Source: Hyperoplus lanceolatus (lineage: Eukaryota > Chordata > Actinopteri > Uranoscopiformes > Ammodytidae). From it: a DNA stretch of 64,000 bases. The stretch spans positions 38,590,501 to 38,654,500 of the forward strand of contig CM049396.1 of the NCBI GenBank assembly GCA_026929865.2, read 5' to 3'. Position numbers and translations under genes: made by a program. The notes under the pieces are model-generated. The model was not told the DNA's origin and ran no database searches. It saw nothing but the letters and a program-made list of their open reading frames with translations. How positions within the stretch are numbered: position 1 is the first letter of the stretch; each line of letters starts with the position of its first letter. Shown piece after piece: positions 1 through 12,382 of this stretch.

Positions 1-3000
1 GTTGCATCCACACCAGATACATTTAGCATCTGCCTGTTATGATAATAGGACAGAGTTAGTAAAAGGTTAAATACTTTAGCGATGCTATCTGAGGCCCTAG
101 GATACTGGGCGTACGCCTTTGAGCCAATGACAGCCAGGGAGAGCGGAGGATGTAATTGGCCGAACTCCTGGACTGCCTGGAGGTCCTGGTCTCGCTGGGA
201 ACAATGACTGTGATTTGGCCAATCAGGTTTGCCCACAACAGCACTGAGAGAAGTCCCCAACCTAGGCCCCATGCAACTATGGCGCCGAGCTTGAGGAGCC
301 AACGCCTTCTTCCTCTTTCTCTCAGGCTGGCGGTCAGATAGCAAATGTAGCTTAAAATGCTACCGGTCAGCAAGGGCCTCTCCTCGTAAGCTGCACATGT
401 GATCCTGACGATCGGGTAAAAGATCGCCAGGGTGTCCAGAACCATCCAAATTACGATGGCTGCTTGCTGGCATATCCCGACGCATGTGGTGTCAATTGCA
501 ACTCGCCCTAGCAGGTGAGTCACGAACAATTCCTAGATCTCGAACCCCAAACCACACGTTGAGTATGATAAGCTTAACACACCCTTGGACAAGGGCTAGG
601 GCCCGGTAGGGGCTGATCTGGGGACCAATGGCCGGTGTGCAAACGATAAGCCAGACTGACAAGAGAGTAGCAAATCTCCATAGTACTCACTTTCAGTAAG
701 GGGCTGTCACATCTGCGATGGTTTCTCCAGTGGTGTTGTTTGCCATACTACTCATATTTAGAGTTTCCTTATCTAATAATAAACTTGTTGGTCTAATGCT
801 GGTGTCTCCGTCTCCAAATCAGGAACTGTGAATAACTAGGTGTGCCAAGGCCCGGGGCTTTACAGGGATGGCTCCTCTCCCACCTGGGGAGGAGGGGCGT
901 TCCCCTCCTTCTTCTTGCTGGGATTGGTTCTTACCGCTGGGGGTAGCAGCCTGGACTCCTTTACTAACGCCACTGCGATGGCGCTCAATAATGAGCAAGG
1001 CCATGATCATTAACAAATATGGCCATAATTTGACCAACAGGCTTCCGAACCATCCTATTCCAGTTTCTTTATTAGGATGGAAGACTTGCAGCAAGTTTGT
1101 ATCGTTATCAACTTGCTGCAAATCTTGTATCACGTTGGTACCTTCAGTAATATTACCTCTTGGTAACAGACTGATTTGCTGTTGTCACGTTCAGCGATGC
1201 CTGCCATTCCTCCAACCGTTTCCCAAGCGCCTCTTTTCCTGGTGCTGGGTTAGGTTGAGGGTTTGGTTTCTGTCCCATACCTGGAGAGTGTTACTCTGTT
1301 GCACCATCCAGCAGTTCTGCTGGAAGGTCTTCGTTGTTGCGTGTTGGACCCTGGTATGGGTTAGGGCCCATGGATGGCTACCATAATGGTAGAGTATGAG
1401 TAAGACTGATATCAGTCCCACCAATACTGCTGTTATCTGGCGATGAGGCTTAGGCAAAACCATAATCCGGTCCGGTTTCATGATCGTCGCCTGGTAGTGT
1501 GCTCCATTTATCCACAGGGATAAATGTGCCCACCTCATCCACTTTACGCTCACGCTCTTCACGCCCTTCAGCAGGCGGTAGCTGTTTGTTGGCCTCGGCT
1601 TTATCAGCTTCGGTTGGCTCGTCTTCTTCTGGCACTATGTCTGCTCCCACCGAGTAGACTCCTTGAATGGCACGACAACCATCTGGACGGTGATTTTAAC
1701 CTTTGCTGTCTGGGCTGGGTCTAGGGGCGTGTCTGCTCTGCTTGCCAGTGTCCCTGGCACCTGCATCACGTTGTCCCGTTGCCAGGTTTCTGGGGTAACA
1801 AGGTACGTTGCACTTCTTACCTTGCACTTTGCCCCCTGATTGCCCCAACCATCAAGGCCAGTAACACTGTAATGCAAACTATTGCCTCTGGCTCCTTCTT
1901 CTTTTGGAACGTCGGGGCTGTCTTCCAGCTCGATTCTTTGGTCCTTGACGACCTCCTCGATGAGATTGCCCCAAGTGGTTAACTCCCAAGGGCCTTCCCA
2001 TCCTCCTTGACGGGCTCTTCCCTTCTGATCGTCAGGCAGCTTCTCCATCCCGGTGGTGTATTCGGGTAAAGCAGGATCTCTGAACACTCTGATCACACGT
2101 AGTCCTGGTGTAGCAAAGGGTGGTTGGCCACTGGCCCATAGAATGGACTGTAGGCCAGCTCTCCTGAATAGCCTCCCTCCAGCTGGGTGCTCTGCTCCTT
2201 ATTTACGGTGCAATAAACTCCAGCTTCCACTCCTGCCGCATTCAAGACAGGATAAATTGGTGCCGTTGGGAGTGCCCACCCGTGCCCACACTGCTCCTCT
2301 ACATCTTTTTTCGTAGGATTCAGTATTGCCACGGGAGGAAGACTGTGGCACTCTTCCCCTCCAGGCTGGGCGGAGAAGGGGCAGAGCGGGTCCAGGAAGC
2401 GTCTCATCTGTCATCCCTTTGCGTTTGCCACGAGCATCAGCCGACCATGCCTCAGTTGGAGTAGGCACCCATTGCAGTAGTGGATCTGAGAACCGTCCCA
2501 CTGGCATGAGCAGTCAGCCGGCTCCATCTTGGTTCCGCGGAGGTCCCAGTACGTGAGGACCACCAGCCGGGGTAGAGTTGTCAGCGGCAAATGCCACAGA
2601 TGTATGCATCCAAACCTTCACAGGTCTATAGTGCATGCCACGGAACTCTTGCTTAGCCCCATCGACTTGGATAGGCTTCTCGTTGCCGGGACCTTCCATA
2701 GAATGGAGAGTGTGGATGGTTGGCAGCATACCACACAGGAATTCCTTAACCTGACGCCACTCAATAACTTTTCTCTTCTGACAGGAAACCTTGTTTTGCA
2801 CACTCCAGCTTCCGCAGTCCTCTGCCTGTCCAGAGGCCTGTGGTAGTTCTTCTCAGGGTAACCACCCCATAGGCAGTGGCCAATCTGACGTAGGGTGGTA
2901 GGGTTTGTGTGTTGTTGGCCATTTCGTGGTTCCTGGTTCACTTCTAGTTTGGAATAGGCTTAAGCTGCTCTACTCCCTGGATTACTGGCCAATAACACCG

Positions 3001-3731
3001 TGTTATTGTCTAAGATCTTCTCGTGTTGATTACTGTACTTGGGTTTAACAGCAGGGTAGCATGGTGATCCCGAGCCTTGATCCACACTCGCTGTCCAATC
3101 GATGAATGGCACTTTCAAGGCAAGCTCCCCTTTTTATCTGTTTGGTCACTCACAGCCTGAGACGTGAACGAGCGCTGATTCAGCTGCACAGAAGGGAGGG
3201 TCTATCTGCTCGTGTCTGTCATTTCAGGGCTTTGCCAATCTCAAGAGCCTTTGGTGCTCCAGTCCTTGGAGTTGGCATTTTTCCCGATCCAGTTTTTTAC
3301 CAAACCAATGGTGCTCAATAATTCCATTGGCTTGAGGTGTGTAGGGAGGCGAGTAAACTCGCATCACTCCGTTGTGCTGACACCACTGGTCGACCTGGGA
3401 ATACGAAAATGACTGCTATTGTCTGTGCGGAGCTCTTTAGGGACCCCTAAGTGATAGCATGCCTGATCAAGCATGCTGACGACACTGCTGCCATTTGCTT
3501 TGCATACTGCTTTCACAATCACGTACCCTGACATCAAGTCCACCAGTACCAGAAGATATTTTTCTCCTTTCTTCCCTGTGATACCCAAGGGCCCGGCTAC
3601 ATCCATGCAGACGGAACCCCAAGGGATGGTACTCTTGCCGCCCACTCTCTGTCCTCTCCGGCCTGCGTTGTAGCGACCACACTCAACACAGTTTGTGAGA
3701 ACCTCTAAATGATCCAGGCTCTTGGTATGGC
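1..3731 (-). mobile_element. Fossil endogenous-retrovirus-like element (integrase and envelope-like parts), broken
   Basis: Read on the minus strand, 3690-3290 gives a retroviral-type integrase: a CxxC zinc-finger end (CVECGRYNAG), then the core with VAGPLG, YLLVLVDLMSGY and ELRTDNSSHF, and further on a NGIIEH-like Glu segment. Downstream (lower coordinates) membrane-rich stretches near 819-1133 and 1191-1562 suit envelope-like subunits; this is weaker. The element runs off the left edge, so its far terminus is not seen. It is broken with several disruptions and is not expected to be functional. The family looks like a fish endogenous retrovirus; age not measurable here, but clearly old. Confidence 0.65.
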
Positions 3732-4738
3732 TGCTAGGATAAGGTTTTAATGGCCAGGACAGCAGGCCATAAGGGTATGTTTAGTTTAAAGGGCTAGAAG
3801 TAACCTATAAGAACCATTTGTAGATGTAAGAACACACTTTACCTAGTACATTATAACCTCTAAGAAGGTAAATGATCAAATGTCCACAATGAAATCTTAA
3901 ATGTAAGATTAAATTATGCTTTTTATTGCTATTAAAAGGCAGGCATACAGCTCGATTCAGATTCAAAAATGATTACTTACTTTGATTGGTTTTATACATG
4001 AAACATCCTACTCTATCGTCTAATCTCTATCCTTCAATGTATTAAGAGCTAAAGCAGGGAATAATGAATGTCCGTTTTGATGTGGAGAGGCAGAGGGGAA
4101 GTCACTCGGCCTAGCGACCTCGCCTTCACTGTTATCAGGGAACTGCGCGGAGATCCTCCCGAACTTTGTACAAAGTCTCAGAAAGTTTTCCTGAGAGGAG
4201 AGGAGAGGGTGAGTCTTCTCCAGACTCAACATTCCGCACCGTCCAGCTGCCCGACCTTGAAGAGGGGGAATCTTGCCATACTCCGCATTCCGCTCCGTCC
4301 AGCCGTCTGACCTTGATTCACCAGTCAACAGTGTGAGCGTTGAAACAAAGAGTTCTCTCCGAAATGTCCTTTTCAGCTGGGTGGATGTGGTTAAGCGCTC
4401 TGGTTGTCGGTCCGCTTGTGATTGAGCTGAAGAAGGAGGTTGAGTTTTCTCTAAGTCCTGCGATGTCTTGCTTGCTCTGTTTTCTCTGTCTCGCTCCAGA
4501 GGCTAAGTCTTTTTCTTCGGTCCGTAGCTTGCTTCTCCTGGGGTGGTCGATCAGGCATCCAGCTTACTTCCGTCCGCGAGGTCCGACGAGGCTTAACAAA
4601 CTTTTCTCCGCAAAATCATGCCTTTTTATACACAACAGCCCTCAGTTTTTTTCTAACTTTTTGTTGTCAACTCCCCCTTTTTGGGAAACTTCCCTAAAAG
4701 GCTCTGATCGGTCTCTGTGGGCTCTGATAGGTCAGACA
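3732..4738 (-). repeat. LTR-like arm, left member of an inverted pair (fossil)
   Basis: About 1 kb with TG/CA-type ends on the minus strand, a TATA-like box (TATAAAAAG) near 4625 and AATAAA-type signals towards the outer end. It is the mirror copy of 5092-6096. It abuts the integrase part of the retroviral fossil, lying on its upstream side. Confidence 0.5.
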
Positions 4739-5091
4739 TATATCCCTGTGGGTGTGTCAATTCTTATACACTCTTTTAATATATTCTAACACACTTGCTG
4801 TTTCTTAAATCAACACAATACACAATACTTCACTCAATAATACTTCAATCAACCATTTCATGGCAATATGATAATTCATTACATTTTTTATCTCTTGCTT
4901 TTAGCTTGCATAAGGTTATAGGGTTATAATACTTCACATTGCATGATTATATGTGATTATATGATTCACTTAAGCGCTGGTATATTCTCCGAGCCTTTTC
5001 CTAGGCCTTGAGAGGCAGACTGATAACATAGCATTATTATGGCTTTGTACCAGGTGGTGTGGGGCAGTGAGGGATTCAGAATACTTGACAA

Positions 5092-6096
5092 TGTCTGACC
5101 TATCAGAGCCCACAGAGACCTATCAGAGCCTTTTAGGGAAGTTTCCCAAAAAGGGGGAGTTGACAACGAAAAAGTTAGAAAAAAACTGAGGGCCGTTGTG
5201 TATAAAAAGGCATGATTTTGCGGAGAAAAGTTTGTTAAGCCTCGTCGGACCTCGCGGACGGAAGCAAGCTGGACCTGATCGAACACCCCAGGAGAAGCAA
5301 GCTACGGACCGAAGGAAAAGACTTAGCCTCTGGAAGGAGACAGAGAAGACAGAGCAAGCAAGACATCGCAGGACTTAGAGAAAACTCAACCTCCTTCTTC
5401 AGCTGAATCACAAGAGGACCGACTGCAAGGGGTTTAACCACATCCACCCAGCTGGAAAGGACATTCGGAGAGAACTCTTTGTTTCAACGCTCACAATGTT
5501 GACTGGTGAATCAAGGTCGGCCAGCTGGACGGAGAGGAATGCTGAGTATGGCGAGATTCTGCCTCTTCAAGGTCGGGCAGCTGGACGGAGCGGAATGTTG
5601 AGTCTGGAGAAGACTCACCCTCTCCTCTCCTCTCAGGAAAACTTTCTGAGACTTTGTACAAAGTTCGGGAGGGTCTCCGCGCAGTTCCCTGATAACGGTG
5701 AAGGCGAGGTCGCTAGGCCGAGTGACTTCCCCTCTGCCTCTCCACATCAAAACGGACATTCATTATTCCCTGCTTCAGCTCTTAATACATTGAAGGATAG
5801 AGATTAGACGATAGAGTAGGATGTTTTATGTGTAAAACCAATCAATGTAAGTAATCATTTTTGAATCTGAATTGAGCTGTATGCCTGCCTTTATATAGCA
5901 ATAAAAAGCATCATTTAATCTTACATTTAAGATTTCATTGTGGACATTTGATCATTTACCTTCTTAGAGGTTGTAATGTACTAGGTAAAGTGTGTTCTTA
6001 CATCTACAAATGGTTCTTATAGGTTACTTCTAGCCCTGTAAACTTAACATACCCTTATGGCCTGCTGTCCTGGCCATTAAAACCCTATCCTAGTCA
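5092..6096 (+). repeat. LTR-like arm, right member of an inverted pair (fossil)
   Basis: Inverted near-identical copy of 3732-4738, beginning TGTCTGACC, with a TATA-like box near 5200 and AATAAA near 5900, so both arms point outward. The 353-bp centre (4739-5091) is AT-rich and unlike the arms. The short open frame in each arm is repeated in both and is probably not a gene. The pair could be two solo LTRs or one palindromic derivative. Confidence 0.5.
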
Positions 6097-7200
6097 AATG
6101 TGTTTTTAATGTAAAAACTTACAATTTGCTTTCAGCATTCACACCAACTAGAAATGCAATTCCTGAAGAAATTGCGGTGTGAATGCTGCGCTGCTGAACT
6201 GAAGCTGATGCTGAATAAACTTCACTGCTGAATGTTGATGAAGAACGAAGGATGAATATATCTGAATGAATAGAATGATTGAATAATACAATTTATGAAA
6301 AATGAATGAAAAATGAATGAATTATGACCTTGAAACTTGACCTTTGACCTCTAAACTCCTCTGGGTTTATAATTGAGTCATAATAAACATTTGTGCTAAG
6401 TTAGAAGAAAATCCGTGTAAGTCTAAATTTTGCGGTAACTGGGACTTGAACCGCCAACTTTAAGCTCAGGGTTAAAAAAATAAATAAATAAAAAAATAAA
6501 TAAAAATAAAATAATAATTATAGATATGCCTAATGCGCCATATGCACTTACCACGAGACATGTTCACCTTCACACAAAGATTTGAGGTGAAAATTGCATT
6601 CCCTCAGCTGAATTCGACCCTGTGACTTTTAGACTACGAGACCTGGGCTTAAACTACTAAGCCACCAAACCTGTTGTAAAGTGCTTGGAGCAGGTCACAT
6701 TTATAAAGAGAACTGTATATTCCTATGGTGCGGTGGTGACAGCTAATCAGGGCCAATTGGTAACAGCTGTGGTACCTCTCCACCTTTAGAGCTCAGCAAA
6801 ACGCATCCCTCGAACTTCTGCCTCTCACACGCAAACCGTTTGTCTGACAGACAAAATGAAGATACCGTGAGAGTCAGAAGACTCCAATTAATATTCAGTG
6901 TCAAATGTGTTTCTTTAATGTAAAAACTTTCGAGTTGAGAGCAATTTACGTTTAGATTTCTGGTGTTCTTTTTTATTCCCTCTCCTCCACTCTGCCACAC
7001 TCTAAATATCACTAAAATTGATGTTACATGCGTCAAACATGGCTGAAAAATTTGAAAACTATGCAAAACTATTTTTTTTAAAAGGTTGAATTTTAACAAT
7101 GAAAGACGAAAGATAGCTGAACTGTTTGTAGAAGAAATTAACTTTGTAGGATGAAATATCAGTGAGCTAGAAGTGTTTGTAATCAGTGCAAAATGCTCCG
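6097..7200. other. Gene-free stretch with tRNA-like SINE traces
   Basis: Contains a hairpin (6134-6189, 13-bp arms CAGCATTCACACC), AT-rich repeats at 6470-6520 and two minus-strand tRNA-like pieces (near 6430-6470 and 6590-6670, B-box-like GGTTCAAGTCC and GGTCGAATTC). The motif TCAAATGTGTTT plus TTTAATGTAAAAACT occurs at both 6094 and 6900, possibly bounding an insertion. No gene seen. Confidence 0.35.
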
Positions 7201-7202
7201 CG

Positions 7203-7704
7203 TAAGAATAAAAATCACACCGATTTCAATAGGGTCTTCACACCACTCGGTGCTCGGGCCCTAATAAGAATAAAAATCCCACCGATTTCAATAGGGTCTT
7301 CGCACCACTCGGTGCTCGGGCCCTAATAAGAATAAAAATCCCACCGATTTCAATAGGGTCTTCGCACCACTCGGTGCTCGGGCCCTAATAAGAATAAAAA
7401 TCCCACCGATTTCAATAGGGTCTTCTCACCACTCGGTGCTCGGGCCCTAATGATAATAAGAATAAAAATCCCACCGATTTCAATAGGGTCTTCGCACCAC
7501 TCGGTGCTCGGGCCCTAATAATAAAAATCATACCGATTACAATAGGGCTTTCGCACATGTCTGTGCTGGGGCCCTAATAATAAGAATAGGGAATAATAAT
7601 CATACCGATTACAATAGGGCTTCGCACCGTATTCAGTGCTCGGGCCCGAATAATAATAATAAAAATCATACCGATTACAATAGGGCTTTCGCACATGTCT
7701 TTGC
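7203..7704 (+). repeat. Minisatellite, about 64-bp unit, seven to eight copies
   Basis: Tandem units of the type CCCACCGATTTCAATAGGG followed by a small hairpin CACTCGGTGCTCGGGCCC and an AATAATAAGAATAAAAAT spacer. The first five units are almost identical; the last three are a variant (ATACCGATTACAATAGGGC). The unit resembles the 3' end of the repeat at 47188-48530, so it probably grew from a mobile-element tail. Confidence 0.9.
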
Positions 7705-8160
7705 TCCACCCCTTTTGCCTGATTTTATTACATTTTAATGGATTGTCTGACGGTGGTGACAAAAAGTGTCCCACCACTTAGAAACCATATAAAACATGAA
7801 TGTGTTGTAGAAAAACAGTTTTTATTGATATGAGAGATTATTTAATACTAGTTAATCATTCAAGTACATTTTAATCGGTTTTATTGCATATGAATGATTG
7901 AACCTTTCTCTGTGGACACACTGTTTTGGACGTCGTGAGAAGATAACAAGTGTCATATATTTGACATAATAATGATAAAATTTAATTTAAGGGACAATTG
8001 TGCTCCAGACATTTTATTGTTAATCCCTAATAACATCTACAATTTTAAATATTTTAACTTTTTAACATAACAGCAGTTAATATTGGAAGATGGCCTTTTG
8101 GTCCGCTTATCAAGAATCATTGATATATCTCCTTTTTTTATGGGGACAAATTTACCTCTT
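7705..8160. other. AT-rich spacer
   Basis: No open frame, repeat or RNA gene that can be supported. Confidence 0.5.
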
Positions 8161-8162
8161 CT

Positions 8163-8357
8163 TTTTTTTTTTTTTTTTTTTTAAGATATTTTTTGGGCAT
8201 TTTTATGCTTTATTTGATAGTGCAGAGAGACATAGGTGAAATGGGGCAGAGAGGGGAGTGACATGCAGAGAACGACCGCGGGTGGGAATCGAACCCGGGT
8301 CTGCTGCTGGGCCCGGCCCGGGAGGGGGACGCCTTACCAACTGAGCTAAAGGCGCCC
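8163..8357 (-). mobile_element. tRNA-derived SINE
   Basis: On the minus strand it starts with a tRNA-like head with an A box (TAGCTCAGTTGGTAAGG) and a B box (GGGTTCGATTCC), followed by an unrelated body (CTCTCTGCCCCATTTCACC) and an A-rich end. A common teleost SINE type. It is not a tRNA gene because the acceptor stem does not close. Confidence 0.85.
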
Positions 8358-9705
8358 CCAAATTTACCTCTTCTTAATATTGAGGTGGGCTGGGCATAAT
8401 CCCCTGAATCCCCCGAAATCTTAAATGACCTTCGTAAGACTTGAATTTGTCACCAAGTGTTTCAGACACTTGTTCAACATGATGACTCCAGACAATTACT
8501 TAGATTTGGTATGCACTGCTAGCCATACTGACCACAGAAAGTGGGTCTCTTGAGGAAGGCAGTGAAGCATGAAACTGAAATCTAACTACATGCAGCAGCC
8601 CAGTAGGGTTAATATAAGTGAGGGGCACACAGGGCCCCAGGCTCCATCATTTCATAGTTATTAACACTGACTTGTTTGATCGTATACTTCCTTTATACTC
8701 ACAGCAGCTAACACTTTCATAACTACAGGGGTGTTAACCTCCAGTGCATCCTTAAAAATAAATCACACTTGTATAAAAGGCTTTGACTTTTTACTCCGGG
8801 AATTAAGTTTGTGACAATAAACTGGATGACAATATCGAGTAAAGTGAAATAAACTGCTGTTTTCTCTTAATTGATCTAGCCCTTCTTCATTACCTCTAAA
8901 ACAACACTACTTCGTCACATTTATGTTCATTTAGGATTGCTAGGAATAAACAAAATAATATGAATAAAAAATAAATAATTGTATTGATTTTAACCCTTTA
9001 AATGCCAGCTGGTTGACATGATGTGTAAATTAAAAAACACATTTAATTAAAAAAAATACTTAGTGCAAATTTTATTTTTTTGAGGGGGATTTTTTAATGA
9101 TTTTACAGATGTGTCATGAATTGTATCCTTGCCTACTAGTAACAATAAAATATTGATCACATTTTCCTCGTTTCCACTAGGGTATCTTCGCTCCTCAGGC
9201 CAATTAGGATGAAATTCACCAGACATCTGTAAAATAGTAAACATTTAAAATGTCAAGGTATAAGAGGCTGAAAAACACAAAAAATTAAACATTTCAAGAC
9301 ATTAGTGCAAGGAAATAAACAAACAAAAAAAATCTTGTTCTGTCATCTATTGGCAGCGGGGTCAAAAAGTGTTGTTATAATGGAAGTCAATGGGACCAAA
9401 AATGAGCGAAGGAAGCAGAGTGTAAGATAAATGAATATACAGTGCATTATAGTGTATAGACTGAGGTTATATTCATACATTGGTCAGAAAAAAAGGCCTT
9501 CATCAAATATGAAGCCATTACCATGAACACAGCCTCAACAGTTGTAATATGAAAACCCCAAATGACCATACATGATCCCGGGGTGCACAGAGAGATAGTT
9601 GTGTGAGTAAAAATAACAACAAATAACATTGTTTCTTTGACATTTTTGGAATAATTCTAAAAAAGAAAGAAATGTAAGGAAAAGGGAAATGTGTTTTCTT
9701 TATTT
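8358..9705. other. Gene-free AT-rich stretch
   Basis: Nothing that can be named; open frames are short and of low complexity. Confidence 0.4.
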
Positions 9706-10192
9706 TTCAAAGGTAGAGTCAGTGATTCTGGAGAACGCTTGTAGTCAAAATTAAAATCACGTTTTGTCAAAATCATAGAATATCTCCTCATGATCTGCTA
9801 CCTGTCTGTACTGTGTGTGCCCTGAATAAAATCTGGTACACAGTATAGACTCTGTAAAATAGTAATCAAAGGGGGCCCACAGTAGCTAGAAATACAGTGC
9901 ATATGGAAAGTATTCAAGCGCTTCCCTTTTTCCACATTTCGTTATGTGGAATAAGGCAGGATTCATTTTTTTCGTCTTAAAATTCTACACATAATACCCC
10001 ATGATGACAACATGAAACAAGTTTATTTGGGATTTTTGCAAATGTATTAAAAATAAAGAACGAACATATAATACAGTATGCCTCTTTACAGAGCCTAGGC
10101 TGTGTATCAACACTAGATTTTTTTCAGCACACAAACAGTACAGACGGGTAGTGGATCGTGAGGCTATATTCAAGGATTTTGACAAATGGTGA
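9706..10192 (+). repeat. Interspersed repeat (GTAGAGTCAGTGATTCTGGA family), interrupted by a Tc1 end
   Basis: Matches 32706-33045 over most of its length (GTCAGTGATTCT, ATCTTCTCACGATC-like, GCCTAGGCTGTGTAT, GTAGTGGATCGTGAGG). The 9890-10066 segment, absent from the other copy, is a Tc1/mariner terminal repeat. Confidence 0.7.
9890..10066. mobile_element. Solo Tc1/mariner terminal repeat
   Basis: Begins ACAGTGCATATGGAAAGTAT and continues through CATTTCGTTATGTGG, ATACCCCATGATGACAAC and TTTGCAAATGTATTAAAAAT, the widespread fish Tc1 terminal-repeat pattern. No transposase is attached. Confidence 0.8.
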
Positions 10193-10626
10193 CTTTGACA
10201 AGAATTATTCCCCAGAATCAGCTGGCTCTACTTTTAAGTTAATTAGATTTTTCTACTCTTTGTACTTTGGACTTCTTAAGGCAGCTTTTCTAATTGTGAA
10301 TTTGACAACAGCCTGGTGTATTTACCTTGCTGAAAATGTGATCCCCTGTTAACAGAGTAGGCCTACCATTCCACATTGGCTTCACACAAAGACGACAAGC
10401 AAATATATAACTTGGGTCTCAAATGTGCTGTGAGGGCATTATCGACATGGGAATAAGATACAGTAGACCAGCGGTTCCCAAACTTTTTTAGCCGCGCACC
10501 CCCTTCTATGTCCCAACCGGGTTGACGCACCCCCAATCCCCCACACCTTAAAAAAAAAATGCAACAAGCTTTTTTATAGCCCTATTAAAGGTGTGTCGTA
10601 GAATTGAAATATCAACCTTTAAAAGA

Positions 10627-11051
10627 TGAGAATTTAGTCAATTAATACGAGGTGACACAATGTTTAAATACAAAAATAGAACAGATCTTTAATGTTTGCA
10701 AACATGAGTCAAGACAACAATCAAGCAATGGGATTGTGTGAAATGACCAACGACAGGCGGTCATACAGAGTGTTTATAGTGAAATCTAATTACGCACAAA
10801 CATTCCAGCCTACGTACAAGATTCTCCTCAGCCAGATATATTGTTAGTTATCTTACAGACATAGTTCTCCGGAGCCATCTGGGTCAAAACTTACATTCCT
10901 TACGCAGTTTGAGTATCTCAGAACATAACAACCTTCACCATAAGGTCAGGTCAGAACTTTTGTTGATTAACTTACGAATATTTAGAGTCAAGATGGGACT
11001 AGTCTATATAAACACATAATTATTATGACTGTAATAAACAATTCCACAACA
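10627..11051. repeat. Solo-LTR-like repeat (fossil)
   Basis: TG...CA-bounded, about 425 bp, and clearly related to 58767-59138 (shared TTTGCAAAC, CATAACAACCTTCAC, AGGTCAGAACT). No internal coding part and no convincing target duplication. The LTR assignment is tentative. Confidence 0.4.
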
Positions 11052-11457
11052 GGTGGCATGTTCAATCATGCTCAAATGACCAGAACACACATAATAAAAT
11101 AATCACGATCACAACAAGGGGCAGAAAGCAGATAAAATGGGGAAAATATTATAGCCTAATATTTTGAGTCACGTTGAGCAACAATTGCAGCAAGTTTAAA
11201 TGACCGTGGAGCAAACAACCCCGTCATCATAACACAGGTTATGGAAATAAAATTAGAACGCCAGTAATTTTAAATAAATTGCGAGAATGAATGTAGAGGC
11301 CACAAACTAGGTGCGCATATGCGTAGAAGAAGATAACTTCGATTCATTTTGAATAGCCTCCATTTATTTATTAATTAAAATTCAAGTTTTTGATTCTAAA
11401 TTTTACAAAGGAAATGTTTATGTACACGTCTTTATTGTGTGGGGAAAAAACACTGTA

Positions 11458-12382
11458 CCGTATTGGTCCGAGTATAAGACAAACTATAAGACAAATTATA
11501 AGACGAACCCCCTGTTTTTTCAAAACTCAACTCAATCAATTTTATTTATTTAAATACAAAAATAAAGACGCATTGAAAAAAACACTTTCCTTCATTGCAA
11601 ATAAACAGTAAGATAGTGCAAATAGACCGAACTCTGATGTGTTCACTACAGACTATTCTTCACACGCAAATTCCTCTGCCCCGCTGTGATCGCTCTCGCT
11701 GTCATCTCTCCTATACTCTGGTTCGGTGCATAGCGGGTCATCCTCGCTGCTGTCCTCGGCATCTGAGACGCAACATTTATTTAATGCTCATAGTTAATCA
11801 CATAGCCTAGTGCTGAAACGAAAGCTATCAACGCCGTGGTTTAAGGCTGAAATGATAACCGGGGCACGTTAACGTTGTCGAGGGGAAGCCCTCCGAGATC
11901 TCCGTTGGTTTTAGTTTACAGCTCTCAAAGTGACAATCACCACCATCACATGGACAGCGTTTAAATAAAGCGTCTCATTCTTAAAATCATTAGGGCTTTG
12001 ATGCAAATGATGAAATCTGAACATCACAGCAGCAGTGCTGGTGCGTAAAAGGAAAGCGCAGTTGGCATCTCTCCTCAGCACTGCAACTGCCGCAGCTAAA
12101 AAGCCACAGTCGATCGCTCTGCCGATTCCTGCCTCTGACACGTTGACTCGCAACATAATGATTTGAGGCTTTGAATCGGCTTTGTTGCTGTCCCGTGCCT
12201 CTTTTTTCTCTCCACACAAAGCGTTCGAACCCTCCAAGCGCACAAACGCCCTGGCCGCTTCCGAGAGCACAGCGTTCCACCCGATTAAAAAAAGAAAATA
12301 AACACAACTTGGAAAACACTACCCGACTTTTTACGACATATTTCCGCGAAAATAAAACCCTCTTATACTCGGACCAATATGG
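11458..12382. repeat. Inverted-repeat element inside the hAT element
   Basis: 22-bp termini (TATTGGTCCGAGTATAAGA core) are inverted copies with one mismatch. The left end continues as short repeats of ATAAGAC. The interior holds GC-rich fragments without a recognisable protein. The superfamily is not decided because no clear target duplication is visible. Confidence 0.65.

Noticed and set aside
4020-5807. Mirrored frames of about 102 codons in both LTR-like arms
   Set aside because: They sit inside repeats with promoter-like features and internal duplications; conservation only reflects the arms being copies.
7203-7704. CRISPR-like regular array
   Set aside because: Units are contiguous tandem repeats without unique spacers, in a vertebrate sequence.
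8290-8357. Possible tRNA gene (A and B boxes)
   Set aside because: The acceptor stem does not pair and a SINE body follows; it is a tRNA-derived SINE head.
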